DNA of 64,000 bases from Heliocidaris tuberculata (Eukaryota > Echinodermata > Echinoidea > Camarodonta > Echinometridae). Shown one piece after another: positions 21,450-34,350 of this stretch; within the stretch, counting starts at the first letter, position 1, and every line of letters starts with the position of its first letter. Location of the stretch: the NCBI GenBank assembly GCA_025618425.1, contig CM046838.1:11970466-12034465 (forward strand), written 5' to 3'. The notes beneath the pieces are model-generated. The model ran no database searches and was not told where the DNA came from. It was given only the letters and a program-made list of their open reading frames with translations. Position numbers and translations under genes: made by a program.

Positions 21450-24400
21450 CCATCAAATAATATTTCTGCCCATGGGTTGTAGTGCATTAAAATCTCTGAA
21501 CACAGTAGGTGGACTTCAAGTAGCCCTTGCGAAAGAAATTTTAATTTTTACACTGGTAGAGGTCATAGCCAACTTTTAGATATGCTTCTCCATTCAGATA
21601 AAACTAGTACAGACTTGCACTAAGTGAAAGTATATGTGATACATGCTAAAACATCTCAATTAAAAAATTTAAAAAAAGTTGTGATTTAGGAGACTTTATG
21701 TATCTTCCAAGGCCATTACCCTCTCATACTACTTTGAGGCACATGACATATTGATATCTACTTCCCAAAGCCATTGAACTAAATCAACTTTGCCCACTTA
21801 TGATAAAGATTGAATTTAGCTGATGTATGGGTTATGAGTTGACTGATTCAGCAGACTCTGGACAGAGCTATCAGCCAGGTTTTGGCGATAAGCACGAAAG
21901 CTGAGACGTCTTCAGATATGGGGTATCTGACTTCTTAAGATCAGAAAGGGTTCATTGCTGTCAGAATTTGACAATTGGAGTCTGGATCAAACAATTGGTG
22001 ATAAGAACAGATAGACAAGTGTGCAGCCACAGATAACGGTAACCACTATTGTCAAAACACGATGATAGGATATCAGCGATGATGCGATAGCTCCCAAGGC
22101 AATGTAAATCGTTGAGTCCACTGAAACAAGGTTTGCAAATAATGCTGATTCAGGGGCAGGCCTTGATTTCATGGTTCTTCCATAATCACCAATTTTAGCA
22201 TGTATAGAATCTTTGATAAGACATGTTAGGTCTGCACAAATTGCAATTGATCACAATTTACATTTGTAATCAGTCTTTCAGAGACATAATTTTCTGAAAT
22301 ATGCATTTTGATTATAAGCAGTTTGCAGTAAAACCAGAACCTTTGTTGCATTTTTTGAGTGGCTCAGAAGTTCTTCAGATTCTCAGCAGTTTCCTATAAG
22401 AATTGAAACACAGCTGACACAAAACTTATTTTTGCAATTCCCGAGAGTTTCCTTTTCTGCACAAATGGTCGTTGTGTACAACTTCCCAAAATTTCTGGTT
22501 TTAGAGTACACATGTAATTGATCTTAAATGGTGTTCCATTCCTTCATGTTTACATGTGCTCTATAACTAGACTATTTACAACTGTCAAGATCTGTGTTTT
22601 TGAACTTTACTTAAAACACAATCAGTCATTAGACTTTATATTACTTTTTAAAGTCTTATGATTGTGCTATATGCTCTATTAATCAGGGCAGAAGTGGTTT
22701 TACCTTCTTTGTTCTAGAGGTGAGAAGCCAACCTAATGAGCTGTAACCATGTCAGATCTTATCATTTCACAGTCAATAGGCCTACAATCTTGACTTCTAT
22801 GATCTTTTAAGTAAACTCGGGGCGGATACTACCCCGTAACAGGCATGATAACTAGGATACATATCAAACAGATAATGGATTCTATCTTTAGATCATTCAG
22901 TCGGGTTTCTTGAAGATTAATCTATAATGACCCCAATTGTAGACATTCTTGACATTTGTGCCACTTTGTGAAATATCTGCTCATGTGGTGAAATAGTGTT
23001 TGCACTACATAATTATTTTCACATCCCATCTTTGAAATAGTTATATATAAAAAAAATATATTAACTTTAATTACTCAATAATAGCTGATAGATTTGGTTA
23101 AATATTTGAGTTAAGTAAACTTTTTACAGGAAACTATTTTTGCAATCATCTTTCTATACTAAAGTAAACATCACTGATTGTGTAATAAACTGTTTCATAG
23201 TTCAAATACATGTACCAGTATACGAATTGGATAAATATATTTTTGTGCATCATCAGTCCTTTCTAAGTAAGGTGTATAAATGGGTATTGTTTGATATGGA
23301 AATATTTCCCTCAAGCTTGTAGATGAAACTTAGACTTGAGACCTGGTTGAAATTTATTTTTATGCTACTATTCTATCAGTATTTGTTACATTTATGGGGT
23401 GAGAGTGTATTCACTTATGTATACATGCTCCATTCCAAGCCAAGTTGCCATGGAGATGTTTACATGACCTTAGGATCAGTGGCAAGCCGACATCCCCACA
23501 TAATTTTGCAATTGTGGGAATTCCATAATATTACTTGGAAAAGCTACATGTATGGACTTTTCCCATTGAGGTCCATCAAATGTATCTTTCATACACAGGG
23601 GAGATGAAAATACTTTCAATATGAAAATCTCTCCATTTTCACTTGTCCTTTTCTTGAACCCGAGTCTCTGTGTATATAAGATCATATTGTCAATTGTGTA
23701 CATAGGCCAGTGTGATTGTAAATTATGCAGTGTGGTTTAGCTTATCTTTGTGGAGGTATTATGCAGAAAATTCATAGTGTAATGCTTTTTTTGTAAATAG
23801 ATGTATAAAGTAGTGAGTGTACTTGTATTTATGATATGTAGTGTGCTCAAATATGTACATATAATCTTGTTTTAATCCAAACACTTTGTGAGTAAAGCTC
23901 TATCTTAATTAACCATTCATACACAAAAATTTGAAACAGAAAAATTAAATATAAGTATGAGGATGAAAGAAGTCATTGAATAGCCCTAGATATTCTATAG
24001 AATTAACTACCGACTACTGAATGAAAGTTGGATGGATATTTTCAAGAATTAATACTTTTTGTTCTCTGCCATGTACATGAAACTTTGTCAACTTTGTCAT
24101 TACTTATGATAATAATATTACGTTCTTGTATAGCGCATATCACGTTATGATACAATGTCTCTATGCACTTCCAAAGGACTTTGCATATTTTTACACCGGC
24201 TTTAGCCCCGGCAACCTTAGCGCTCAGTGCATTCTAGGAATAGCTAGCCAGATATGAATGTGAATAGAATCAAATACATTTTCGTTTGGTAGCAGCAGCA
24301 GAGCTTTAAGAAAGAAAATGTAGGGGAGGCTAGTTCTAGGTACTCCAGGTCATGATCGAGTATTTTGGGTTCCATGATAAAATGATAATATGGAGTAAAG

Positions 24401-27400
24401 ATATTTTGTGAATGATGCTGAAATCAGCTTGCCGGAATGGAGATTGATGATTGAAATATTGTCTGTTGCTTGTGTGGATGGACCAAAATGCAGATTAAAG
24501 TCTAGCACATTTTGTATATTTGTACAAAATACTTGTTTTTGTTTGTCTTTGTGTATCTCTCTTCTACTGAGTAATCTTTTATTAAAATTTTATATTAAGA
24601 ACTGAGTAAAGCCTTGTCCATGCAGACATGAGGTGGTTATCTGCCTTAGATAACTGCCATGGCAAAATGAAATAACATACACTGTACTACAAATGTAGTA
24701 TGCGCCACAAACCTGTATACTTACACAGAGTAGGGACCTTTGTGGCGAGCAGCTTTTTTCTTCATACCCCCACTTTCCAATCATTTACATGTGAAATGGT
24801 GGGGTTATTTTTGCTGCAATGTTTTTGTTTTTGTTTGTTTCTTGAGACCGTTTTACTGCATCTGACCTGGACAGGGCTCGAGTATGCCATGTAATGAGAT
24901 GTTTGAATCTTTCCTAGTGTGGTGCTATGTGCGACAAATACCATCCCAAAATAACAATAGTGTACTGAATGCTGGGACCAAACTAGTATATTTTCTTTCC
25001 TAAAATATGGATAAAAGGTAGATAAATAAAAGTAAGATTAATGTGAGAAGTTTAATGAAACTGCTAAGAAACTATATATATATTATGTAGTATCTATGAC
25101 ACAATGTATTTAGATAAAAGGATACCAATACAGACATACTAATATGGTTATTTCCAAAGAACAGGATATGGACAGAGCCACACTGAACAAGGATAGAAGG
25201 CATATATCAACCAACTCTTCCGCTATCCCTGGAGTCTATCTTGTATAAATATTAGATTAAAAAGTTTGCAAAAGTGGACCAAGTTCAATGATGTGAGAGG
25301 TTTTCACTAATCAGTAAAAGAGGGAAAAAAAGATAAAAGAAAATGATTCATGAACCCCCTGGGAGTCTTGCACACAAAGTGAGTTGAATGAACTATCACT
25401 TAAAGTTGAATTCTGGTCACACAATTACATTGTGAAAGAAAGTGTCTCAAAGCAATTGGGGAAAGGTTGATCATGTCCACACAAGAATTGGTGTATACTG
25501 TGAGGTTTCAGAATCATCAAAATGATGAGAAATTGACTCGATCTCACTGAAACGCACATGCACTGCACATGCACTGCACACTGATATGGGTATATGAGAC
25601 CGCACACACACTGTAGCATGAATGTTTAGCCCAAACACTTCAACTATCTTTCATCATTTTTCGAATATGGGGCACTTGAGCAATCTTTTTTAGGGGACAT
25701 TCCTACTGTGATGTTCTTCCAAACTGAAATAAAAAGAATGAAAAATCTCACAAATTATTTTTCAAACTTCCCAGAACTCAACCTTCTCTTAAAGTCCTGT
25801 TCACATATGCTGCAGTATAGACCTCTGAGGCAAAGTTAAATGAGATAATATTTCTGCTTCTGCATCTTATAACACGCGGATAAGCAAAAATGCGTATACG
25901 ACTTTCTTGCGTGCAGCTACTTTTATCACCTTAACTTGCCATTCACTTACCAGTACTTGTAAACAAAAATAAAAAAAAAAAACAAAAAAAACAAAAAAAA
26001 AAAAAAAAGCTGCAGTTTACTGTGTCGTGTGAATGAGCCTTTATCCTGTTAACACAATTATTTATACCCCTACCAAGTTTTTTTTTTTTTTCTTCAAATT
26101 TTGCTTTCTGAAAAAATGGGTATGTCCTGTTTTTGTTACTAGAGCATACAAGAGACAATTGGAATAATAACTAAACAAGACAAGATAATATACACAATTT
26201 GATAGTTCAGGCATGGAAATGTAATGGTTCAAGGGTATTTCATTTACTACTTTAAAAAAAAAAAAAGATGACTTGTTTAGAACTATTCATACCCTTTCTC
26301 GTATAGTAGCAAAACATGTACAGAATCTTAGGAATGTCTGAAACATGTGCATTTTCAAACAAATTTGCCTCAATACAATGCCTGAACAAGGATATAAGAA
26401 TACTTCTAAAAATGACAGGAAATGAATAGAGCAGCATTACCATTGTTATGCAAATGAGGTGAAACCACAATCATTGTTCATCTATACCTGACAAATAAAA
26501 GTATTCAACCAATGCATCTACACTGCACTTTTAACCTTGTCAAATACACGTGTATGAAATTTATCGGAACGTTTTGAATTGAGTGAAGTGATTTTTTTTC
26601 CTGAAAAGTGAAATACAAAACAGAAATGTGATAATTGAAGCTTTATGCTTCCAAAAAGTATAACTACATGTACCATCTTTTATGAGTTTATGATTTTCAT
26701 TTGAAAGGTACTTGTCAAAGGAAGGGATCGGTATCGATATATTGTTCTTGAAACATCCTTCAAGTAGCGGTTAATTGCACTTCTTTGTCCAATTAGTTAT
26801 TCTTCTCCATTGTTACACCCCTGAGAAAGTTGACATAATTATGCTGGGACATCCCTTGTCATTAATCCCCTTCAAATTCCTTTCAATCATGCACACTTTT
26901 TGAGGGTATTTGTTATTCTTCTGGGTAAATTACTAGCACTTGTTTCCACCGGCAACGGCATATTACTTCCATAACATGTTGTTTTCTTCCCATATCACTG
27001 GTAGGATTGACCTACATTAGATATATATCTTAGTCCAATCCTTGAACTTGCAAGTACGTGCTTACTTCCAATACACTGACATGTATTATGCACAAACTTT
27101 CAGCAAAATCCAGATGTGCACAAAAATGTAATCAGTGTTACATGAGCTTTGCAAAAACAAGACCCCCTCCAAAAATATAAAAGAAGAGCTACACATGTGC
27201 ATATAGTAAAGAAATAAATGTACACAGTATCATTAATGTGCACAAGTTTCATTTGTGCCAGTTTCCTGTGTGCATAATTTCATGCAAGTTTTAAAGAAGT
27301 GGAACAATTCCTCCTAATAAGTAGTGCTGCAATGAATTTCATAAGTTGACAACTTCTACCCATGAAAATAGTACAAAAGATTTGCAATAATGCTTATGGA

Positions 27401-27610
27401 GAAGGATGCAGCTGTTTTGGGGGTACAGCTAAATTTTCCAGAAAATACATGTACATGCACCCCCATATCAACATCCTGAACCATCCAAAATCCTACAGTT
27501 CATTTCTCACTTCAGTTATTATTTTTTGTCTGTTTCTTTTTGACAGTGAAAACATGAACCGAGCAGTACCATTTAAAAAAAAAAAAAAGATAAATACACA
27601 CACACGTTGG
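21450..27610. other. Intergenic DNA downstream of SMC2, no gene recognised
   Basis: AT-rich with several AATAAA motifs. A segment near 24118-24245 (TTGTATAGCGCATATCACG) looks like a dispersed repeat. An A-rich tract lies at 25967-26008. A 61-codon - strand frame (21987-22172) is hydrophobic but has no recognisable homology. Confidence 0.5.
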
Positions 27611-27646
27611 TATTGATATGCAAATCACCATTTATTAAATGTATGT

Positions 27647-27754
27647 TAAAGAGCAATGTAGATAAAACGCCTTCCTCAAGGACACAAGTGCTGTACCACG
27701 GATTGAACCCACAATCATCGCATTTCCAGTCAAGAGTTGAAACCACTTGACTAC
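27647..27754 (-). mobile_element. tRNA-derived SINE fragment
   Basis: On the - strand it opens TAGTCAAGTGGTTT (box A-like, near 27740-27754) and carries GGTTCAATCC (box B, 27700-27709), the RNA polymerase III promoter of a tRNA, but it does not fold as a functional tRNA. The A-rich flank at 27755 onward is on the upstream side. Confidence 0.6.
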
Positions 27755-28188
27755 AAAAAAATAATAAATAGCTGACTTGGTTTCAGACATATCACATTTA
27801 GATCAAACAAGATATTTATCAAGATGTGTCTTTTATGCAACATAAGTAAAAAGACCAGAAAGTTATCTACATTCATAATTATGTTTGTAATATTACAAAA
27901 CCACAAGAATGCATAATAGTAATTTCTAAATAAATCCAACTGAACACAATTACATAAATGGTAAATGCATTTAATCTATTTTATTTGTCTTTCCACTTGG
28001 CCTTTCCAATGAGGTCATAACATGATAAAACATTGATTAACAAGCAATTATAGGTGACATACAACTGTATCAAGGCTTCTGTCAATTAAAGTATAAAAAC
28101 TGCATTCTGTGTCATCACAGTATGGTGACACAGGCAGACCCTACATTGAAAAACTAGATATTCTCAAAAATATGACAGGTGTAACCTA

Positions 28189-28337
28189 GGTCCTGTATCA
28201 TAAAACGTCTTATCAGTAATGACAAGTGCCAAAATTCTATAACACATTTGTTCTCAGCCAATCAAATGCAGTGATTTCAGTAGCTTATAACAATTATCGT
28301 AACTTGTTATTGATAACAAGTTTTATGAATCAGGACC
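28189..28337. mobile_element. 149-bp palindromic MITE
   Basis: GGTCCTGTATCATAAAAC at the left and GTTTTATGAATCAGGACC at the right; inner arms TTATCA/TGATAA continue the match. Confidence 0.75.
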
Positions 28338-28960
28338 CTGATCACATACTTTAAGGCATCTTGCAAACATGGTACATGACATCATTACCCCTTTCAATTT
28401 TAACTAGCCAAAATGTTGATATTCCACTTAATATCTTTGGACATTAAATGCCCGTTTTTCGAGAAATTTAAACAGGCTCATGAATTATGAAGTTACATGA
28501 AATGATGTTGGCATCAAGACAATTAATTTAAAGAAGACACATGAAGAATTCATGATTTTTTTTTGGGGGGGGGAACATGTCACATGAGTATGAGTAGATC
28601 ATACATATCACTTTCAAATTGCTTGTTATCATGCAGCATAAAGTGGAATTCCCCCAAAAGGAAATCCTGCTTTACAGTAGATTGCATAATTCATGGATAT
28701 TAAAATGATGAAATATCAGGCCAAAGTGGTACAGGCTCTAAAATAAAACCTGAAATTTGCAGAAAATTTCAACAAGATTTACACATTATTACATTTACCT
28801 ACATCAAAAGTAAGCAAGATTCTTTTTAACATACTACCCACAGAACCTTGTATTGCAAAATTCACACGATTAATTTGTATTATAGGAAAATTAATGTTCA
28901 TTTTCAATAAATAAAAAAGTCATATTTGTTCCATGGTACATGTATGAACAAGAATGTCAT

Positions 28961-29268
28961 TTTTCCAAAGGTTCATAAATCTGAAGGTTACATGTATTTA
29001 CTGAGAAGGTTCATATTTCCGAAGATTGTATGAAATAGGGTTCATATTTCCAAACATTTGATGAATTACTCCGAAGGTTCATAATTCCAAAAATGAAATA
29101 GGGTTCATAATCAAAAAAATGAAACAGAACCCTACATCTTTTTTCGAAAATACAAACCTTCAGAATTATGACCATTTGGAGTAATGAATCAAATGCTTAG
29201 TGCTCGGAATTATGAACCCCCTGGTATGGAATTTTGTATTTCAGAAATACGAACCTTTGGAAAAACTA
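28961..29268. mobile_element. Fold-back minisatellite (GGTTCATAATTCCGAA unit)
   Basis: The left half repeats GGTTCATA-TTCC-GAA units; the right half has the same unit reversed (TTCGGAATTATGAACC-like). Outer ends TTTTTCCAAAGGTTC and GAACCTTTGGAAAAA are complementary. Same architecture as 10817-11210. Confidence 0.65.
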
Positions 29269-29299
29269 TCCTTTGGAGAAACCAGTGCCCCTGTTTGAA

Positions 29300-31180
29300 C
29301 GACCCTAAAATCATAGATACACATGTATCATCATAACTAGACAGGTATATCTACATGTACATAGCAATCCAAACCATAACTATTATTTTGCTTCCTATCA
29401 CTTACTGGGCTGCTATTTTCACATATATCTCAAAGAGTTTAATATTACTAGTAACATATAGAAAACATAGAAAAAATACATGTACATGTATATGTGCACT
29501 TTAATCAATAACTTCCTAATCAACAGGGTTTGCATACATTTTCTTTTAAAAGACAATACATGTATGTCTAAGTTTCTTCATCTGGGGAATGAAAATGAAA
29601 GAGGAATGTATTCTCAAAAAGGACTTGCTCTGTTTCTCAGCTGGTGATATGTAATTTGGATTCATTTCACTTCCTTAAAAATCTGGAGATGTGATATTTG
29701 ACCCATTTTCCTTTTTTTTTATTTACACATGTGTTTCTAGAGAAACAAAAGGGGAAGCCCTATTGTTTTAAATCTATCATCCTTTCCTATGGCCTTGCAG
29801 TCCTAGTTTGCAAAATTAATGCAAGATTTGAGGACAGTGGACCTTATTTCGAGCCAATATAGCCAAATCAAAATCATTTTGGCCAGATAACGCTTTGATG
29901 TGAAAAGGTAGTAAGTCGGATATTCCGCTATCGACGTGGGAGGTCTGTGACTACCTCGAGAGGTGGTTTTGAAAGCGCTATCTCGCCAAAAGCGGAAGTG
30001 ATAATGCTTTGGTTTCTGATGTGAACAGTCGCACCCGAATACAGCGGAATGAAAGGCCAAAGGTCATCTACATCCCGTGCGTGCATCAACAGAAAGTGTG
30101 CACAATCCTTTCCAGCGCAGATACATGATTACATGGGCATCGGTACCGATTTTGTATGCGGGTCCCAGCATGCTGCCACAGGACAGCTCGAAAACATATC
30201 TTATTACCCGATATTGCCAATTTATTGCTACAATGAATGAAATAGAAATACACGTACAATACAAGCTTTGCTAAATCATTTCTTGTTTAATGATCCCATT
30301 AAAGTACAAGCTTTATTAATGATTGAAATATATATATTAGATTAATACTATAAAGCTACTTATTGAAAAGGAGCTGTGGTTGTGAACAACACCTAGTGTG
30401 GCGTATTTGTTTACACATAGTAATGTATAGAGCTAGTCTATGGCTATCCTCATTTGTCGTTCCCAAACTTTTCGGTAATCTGACCTTTTTAAATCATCGG
30501 TTGGAAAGATGCAAATCTCTGATTTGCATTGCAAGCGGGTCAGGGCCAAAAAACAATGCATTGTGTAGATGACACTTCTGCTCTGAGCTTCGCACTCTAT
30601 TCTGCTTTCTATACTGCTTCCATGAAATAGCCGTATATTTCGCTTGAGGTGAAAGCAAAGTGACGCAAAGCGCTTCCACAGAAGGAATGCGGAACAACAG
30701 CAGAATGAAAAATGCTTCGGCAATCTGAAAGGGCTATAAGTCTGGGTGAGGTTTAGCTCAAGCAAGAACTGATTGTCTTCAAGTGTCAAAATAGTGTCAG
30801 GGCTTGCAGACTGTCTGAGTCCAGTCAGTTAGATAATGTGAATAGTACATATTGCACAAATCTTTCCCTTTTCTTGAATCTCTCTCTCTCTCTCTTTCTC
30901 TATCCCTCTCATTTATCATCTTACCTATGAATTGTACATGTATTCAATGAACATTCAGCATAATTCCCACTTCTTCCTGTATAGTCCTTTTGTTCTGTCA
31001 TTCCACGTATAAGCTTCATTGGTTACAAAAATCTGAGTTCTCTTCCATTGGCTTTTAGCTAAAGAATCTCCTCCTATCCTTAAAATCTTCTTTCCTTCTC
31101 TTTCTATATCATTCTACATACAAAGGTACCTCAGTAAGACCTGCTGATGAGACACTCTTCCTTCATTTTGTCCAAACATA
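29300..31180. other. Intergenic stretch, no supported gene
   Basis: GC content rises at about 29830-30830. A 118-codon - strand frame (30433-30789) is not recognised. Contains a POU-octamer palindrome (30509-30529) and a short (CT)n at about 30880-30900. Confidence 0.5.
30509..30529. promoter_or_regulatory. Palindromic octamer motif pair
   Basis: ATGCAAATC and GATTTGCAT in perfect inverted orientation around TCT. ATGCAAAT is the POU-domain octamer. No gene start is assigned nearby, so function is unproven. Confidence 0.35.
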
Positions 31181-31853
31181 TATATGTGACCCTCCAACAC
31201 AAAACGACCAATAAGTCGGAATTTTGAGGTTTTTAAATTTAAGCACAGTTTGAAAGCTTAGATTCCTAACTTTAAAATGATATATAACTTATCTTATATG
31301 GACTAAGCAAACCCTTGTAAATTACAATGAGAGTGCCAACATGTCATAGAGGCTAATGACCAAAACAATAGAGAAAACGGGCTCTAAAGAAGAGTGACCA
31401 TTTAAGAGAGCTTAATCTGTGTCCTATTGTTTGTCGCACAAAAGGTTGAGTCAACACTCTCTAGCCTACACTGTGAAGTACAAATTGGATTGGGTTGAAA
31501 CTTTCTAAACCTTTAGAATAGATATATTTCTTTGTACATTTAGATTTTAAATATCAGACAGTGCATAGTTTTTGAGATATCCCAGAAAAGCGATGTGCAG
31601 TAATATTCCAGCAAGCTGACACACAAAGTTTGAATGTCTAGGAAAAAATGGTCATTTTGAATGAGAGTAAAAACATATTTAAACATGGTATTTTACCCTG
31701 AAATTTTGTCAGATGGTAGATTAATAAATGAACTTTCAGGAAATATAAAAAACTTAAAATCAAAATTCCCACCCAAAACCACCCTTTTCAGCTGTTTACT
31801 CTAAAACTCCCATTGCGACTTATTGGTCGTTTTGTGGTGGAGGGTCACATATA
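31181..31853. mobile_element. 673-bp terminal-inverted-repeat element
   Basis: TATATGTGACCCTCCAACAC at the left matches the complement of GGTGGAGGGTCACATATA at the right; arms continue through ACGACCAATAAGTCG. Ends in TA-rich sequence, possibly Tc1/mariner type. No frame. Confidence 0.8.
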
Positions 31854-32771
31854 GTTAGTTAAAAGCACATCCTACTTTCAAAATGAACTCTTCTGCCCTG
31901 TCACTAATAAATTCTTGGATCAATTTAGGCAAGGAAAGTTGAAGTCTTGGAGAAGACTGACTACTGAACTCAGCTATTTGTTCAGCCTCCTTCGATTCTC
32001 CTTCCTTTGCAGATCCAACCAAGTGAGATAGAATTACATGTAGTGATAGATGGATTCTTACATAATTCTCTCTCTTCCAATCTTCATCTGCGTTGTTAGG
32101 AGTCTTGCATCCTACACCTACAAGTATGACTCCTCCACATTCAATTGATCATCAACTGGTTCTGTAAAGAGACATTTGAGAACATATTGCTGAAAAAGGA
32201 TGTAGATTAGGTTACAGGAAGTTTGAACGGTTTGTTTGTTTTCTGTTATTGCTCGTTTACATTGGATGCTGAGAACAAAAAAATGTATTGATAAGTAACA
32301 ATATGAACATACATGAACAGCTTCAAGTCCTGCTTGAGAGACTTGACAATCGAAGATCAATGCCTTACCTATGATCACTAGTGCACTTATTTGGGTTTAC
32401 AACCCACACAAGCTATTAGCTCCATACCGGATTTTCTTATCATTTGTCTGATTTTACACAAAATTTCACTGTTTTGGTTCCTCTGATGTTATTGCTTTCA
32501 ATGTTATCTATGACAATTTCTAACATAATATAAAGTCCTTTTGTTATCTGTTTCTGTGAGGCAGTGTACTTTAATCCACATCAGATTCACTCCAATTTCT
32601 AGAAAAAAAAGTATATATTCAAGTATAATCAAATGAAGAGGCATTAAGATAAACTAAAGGTTGTGCCCACTTTGAATAAAGAGAAGTACAATCAGAATTA
32701 GTGTAAAATTCATTATAAAACAGATATGGTTAATGTAAATTACATGCTTTACACACTGCTAAAATTGTATC

Positions 32772-33363
32772 TTAAAGGGAAATCCAACCTTAATAGCAAG
32801 TTGCTTTGAAAGAAAGAGGAAAAATCAGAGAAGCAGATTGGTGAAAGTTTGAACGAAATCGGACAAGCAATAAGAAAGTTATGAATTTTTGAAAGTTGTA
32901 ATCACTATACATATGGGAATTTCAAATTGGCCGAATAGGTAATGTCACTGTGATGTAGCTGTGGACAACTCTCCCATTCACTCCAACACACAAAATGACT
33001 AAAATGTCACTTTTTTCAAAATGTATTACTCAGTAGGATCTTTTTTTTTCATGAGGACCTATAAAAATATGTTATCTCCAATATATTTTGAGTACTGCCC
33101 CGAGGGTAAAGGCGCCTCGAAGAAAACCGCAAATTAATGATATATTTGTGTACGACAAATGGGAGAGTTGTCCACAAAAATGTCACAATCGAATCACCAA
33201 ATTGCCAATTTGAGATTCGCATAGATGTAGTGATCTCATTTTTCAAACATCCATAACTTTCTTATTCCTTGTTCGATTTCTTTCAAACTTTCACCAAACT
33301 GTTTTTCTTATTTTTCTGCTTTCACACAAATCATCTTATTACCAAGGTTGGATTGCCCTTTAA
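32772..33363. mobile_element. 592-bp TTAA-flanked fold-back element
   Basis: TTAAAGGGAAATCCAACCTT at the left and its complement AAGGTTGGATTGCCCTTTAA at the right; long arms include AATAAGAAAGTTATGAATTT and ATAACTTTCTTATT. Immediately downstream of the small cysteine-rich gene on the - strand. Confidence 0.8.
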
Positions 33364-33430
33364 GCAGTGACTAACATTTGGAGAGGAGTGGCCTTGTGTT
33401 ACTTTTTCTACCAAGAGATGCTGTTCTTAC

Positions 33431-33526
33431 TTACAGGTGATGTTTATTGTAGCGAACGTTTATGACCTTTCTCATCCAACAGCCCTTGAAAGATGAAGCT
33501 CTTACGTCCACCTCGCCCTCTTCCAA
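33431..33526 (-). CDS. DUF4787-like gene, last coding exon
   Basis: 31 codons LEEGEVDVRASSFKGCWMRK to NKHHL and TAA at 33433-33431. Acceptor TTTCTTTGCAG. An AATAAA lies within the coding sequence just before the stop. Confidence 0.75.
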   Translation of the reverse strand: MEEGEVDVRASSFKGCWMRKVINVRYNKHHL

Positions 33527-34350
33527 CTGCAAAGAAATGAGGAAAACAGAAAATAAATAGCCTCAATTATCTTAGGAAATCAAAAAGAAAAAGGTGAATT
33601 GGTATCATGCAATGTTTAAATGCAAATTTAGATTGTCTAAAATCACTCATATGTATGAACATGAACATGCATGTTAATTAACCCTTGAGCACCTACATGT
33701 ATATGAATTACACACAGTGTAGTCATTTACTCGCTGAACTCACTGCTCAGTAAACCATCTTGTGACATACACTCTCTGATCTACACAAAATCTTTCCACA
33801 GTAACGCATCGTATTCAATGCTGATTCTAAATGGCTTAGGTCTAAAGACAGCACCCACAAAATTTCATAGCCCATGATCCCCTACATTTTCTGTAACACA
33901 GGTCAAAGTCCATAGGCGATCCCGGGCAGTTCAGTGACTAAAGGGTTAAAGGGGAATTAACCATTCATAAAAAGTTGGCTTTGGTGGATGCAGAAATTCT
34001 TGTAAAAGTTTCAGAGAAATGGGAATAAGAATAAGAAAGTTACCAATTTTAAAAGTCAAGATCCCTATTGATATGGGTATCTCCCATTAGCAACATCAAC
34101 CATGTATAGGTGTGATGTTATAGGAGAAGAACATCTCAGTTTGTTTTGTATCTTTATAGGCAGCATGAGATGTTGCTAATTTCAGTTTGTCTTATTCCCT
34201 GTATTTTGGGGGGTTTACCTCATCCCAGCTGTAGAGCTCATCATAGCATTCCTGTGAGATACACTTTCTGACACAGTTTGTCCGTTCTCGACCAACCAGT
34301 GATGTACATCCACTCTCACAGATCCTTGAGTCACGTTTGAAAAGGTTTTC
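33431..34350 (-). CDS. Small cysteine-rich secreted protein (DUF4787-like), last two coding exons
   Basis: Two exons on the - strand join in phase 0 to 75 residues, starting ENLFKRDSRICESGC, then RTNCVRKCISQECYDELYSW, then DELEEGEVDVR and SFKGCW, ending NKHHL. The pattern of Cys pairs followed by ECY-x4-Y-x-W-D-x-LEEGEVDVR-x-SFKGC matches, as far as I recall, a small conserved eukaryotic family annotated DUF4787, whose members have a signal peptide and unknown function. The first coding exon with the signal peptide was not found. The frame of exon 34219-34350 stays open upstream to an ATG at 34398 (MCRSRYIFFLLNIFYQ), but a good acceptor (TTTTCTACCAG) argues that this is intron. Family name is from memory. 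Confidence 0.7.
33946..34190. mobile_element. Partial TTAA-type fold-back element in the small gene's intron
   Basis: TTAAAGGGGAATTAACCATTC followed by ATAAGAAAGTTACCAATTTT resembles one arm of the 32772-33363 element; the opposite end is not found. Confidence 0.45.
34219..34350 (-). CDS. DUF4787-like gene, penultimate coding exon
   Basis: 44 codons carrying five Cys (CESGC, NCVRKC, ECY). Acceptor TTTTCTACCAG, donor GAG/GTAAAC. Confidence 0.7.

Noticed and set aside
21987..22172. 61-codon hydrophobic frame on the - strand below SMC2
   Set aside because: Has two hydrophobic stretches but no homology, no splice partners and no promoter; probably chance.
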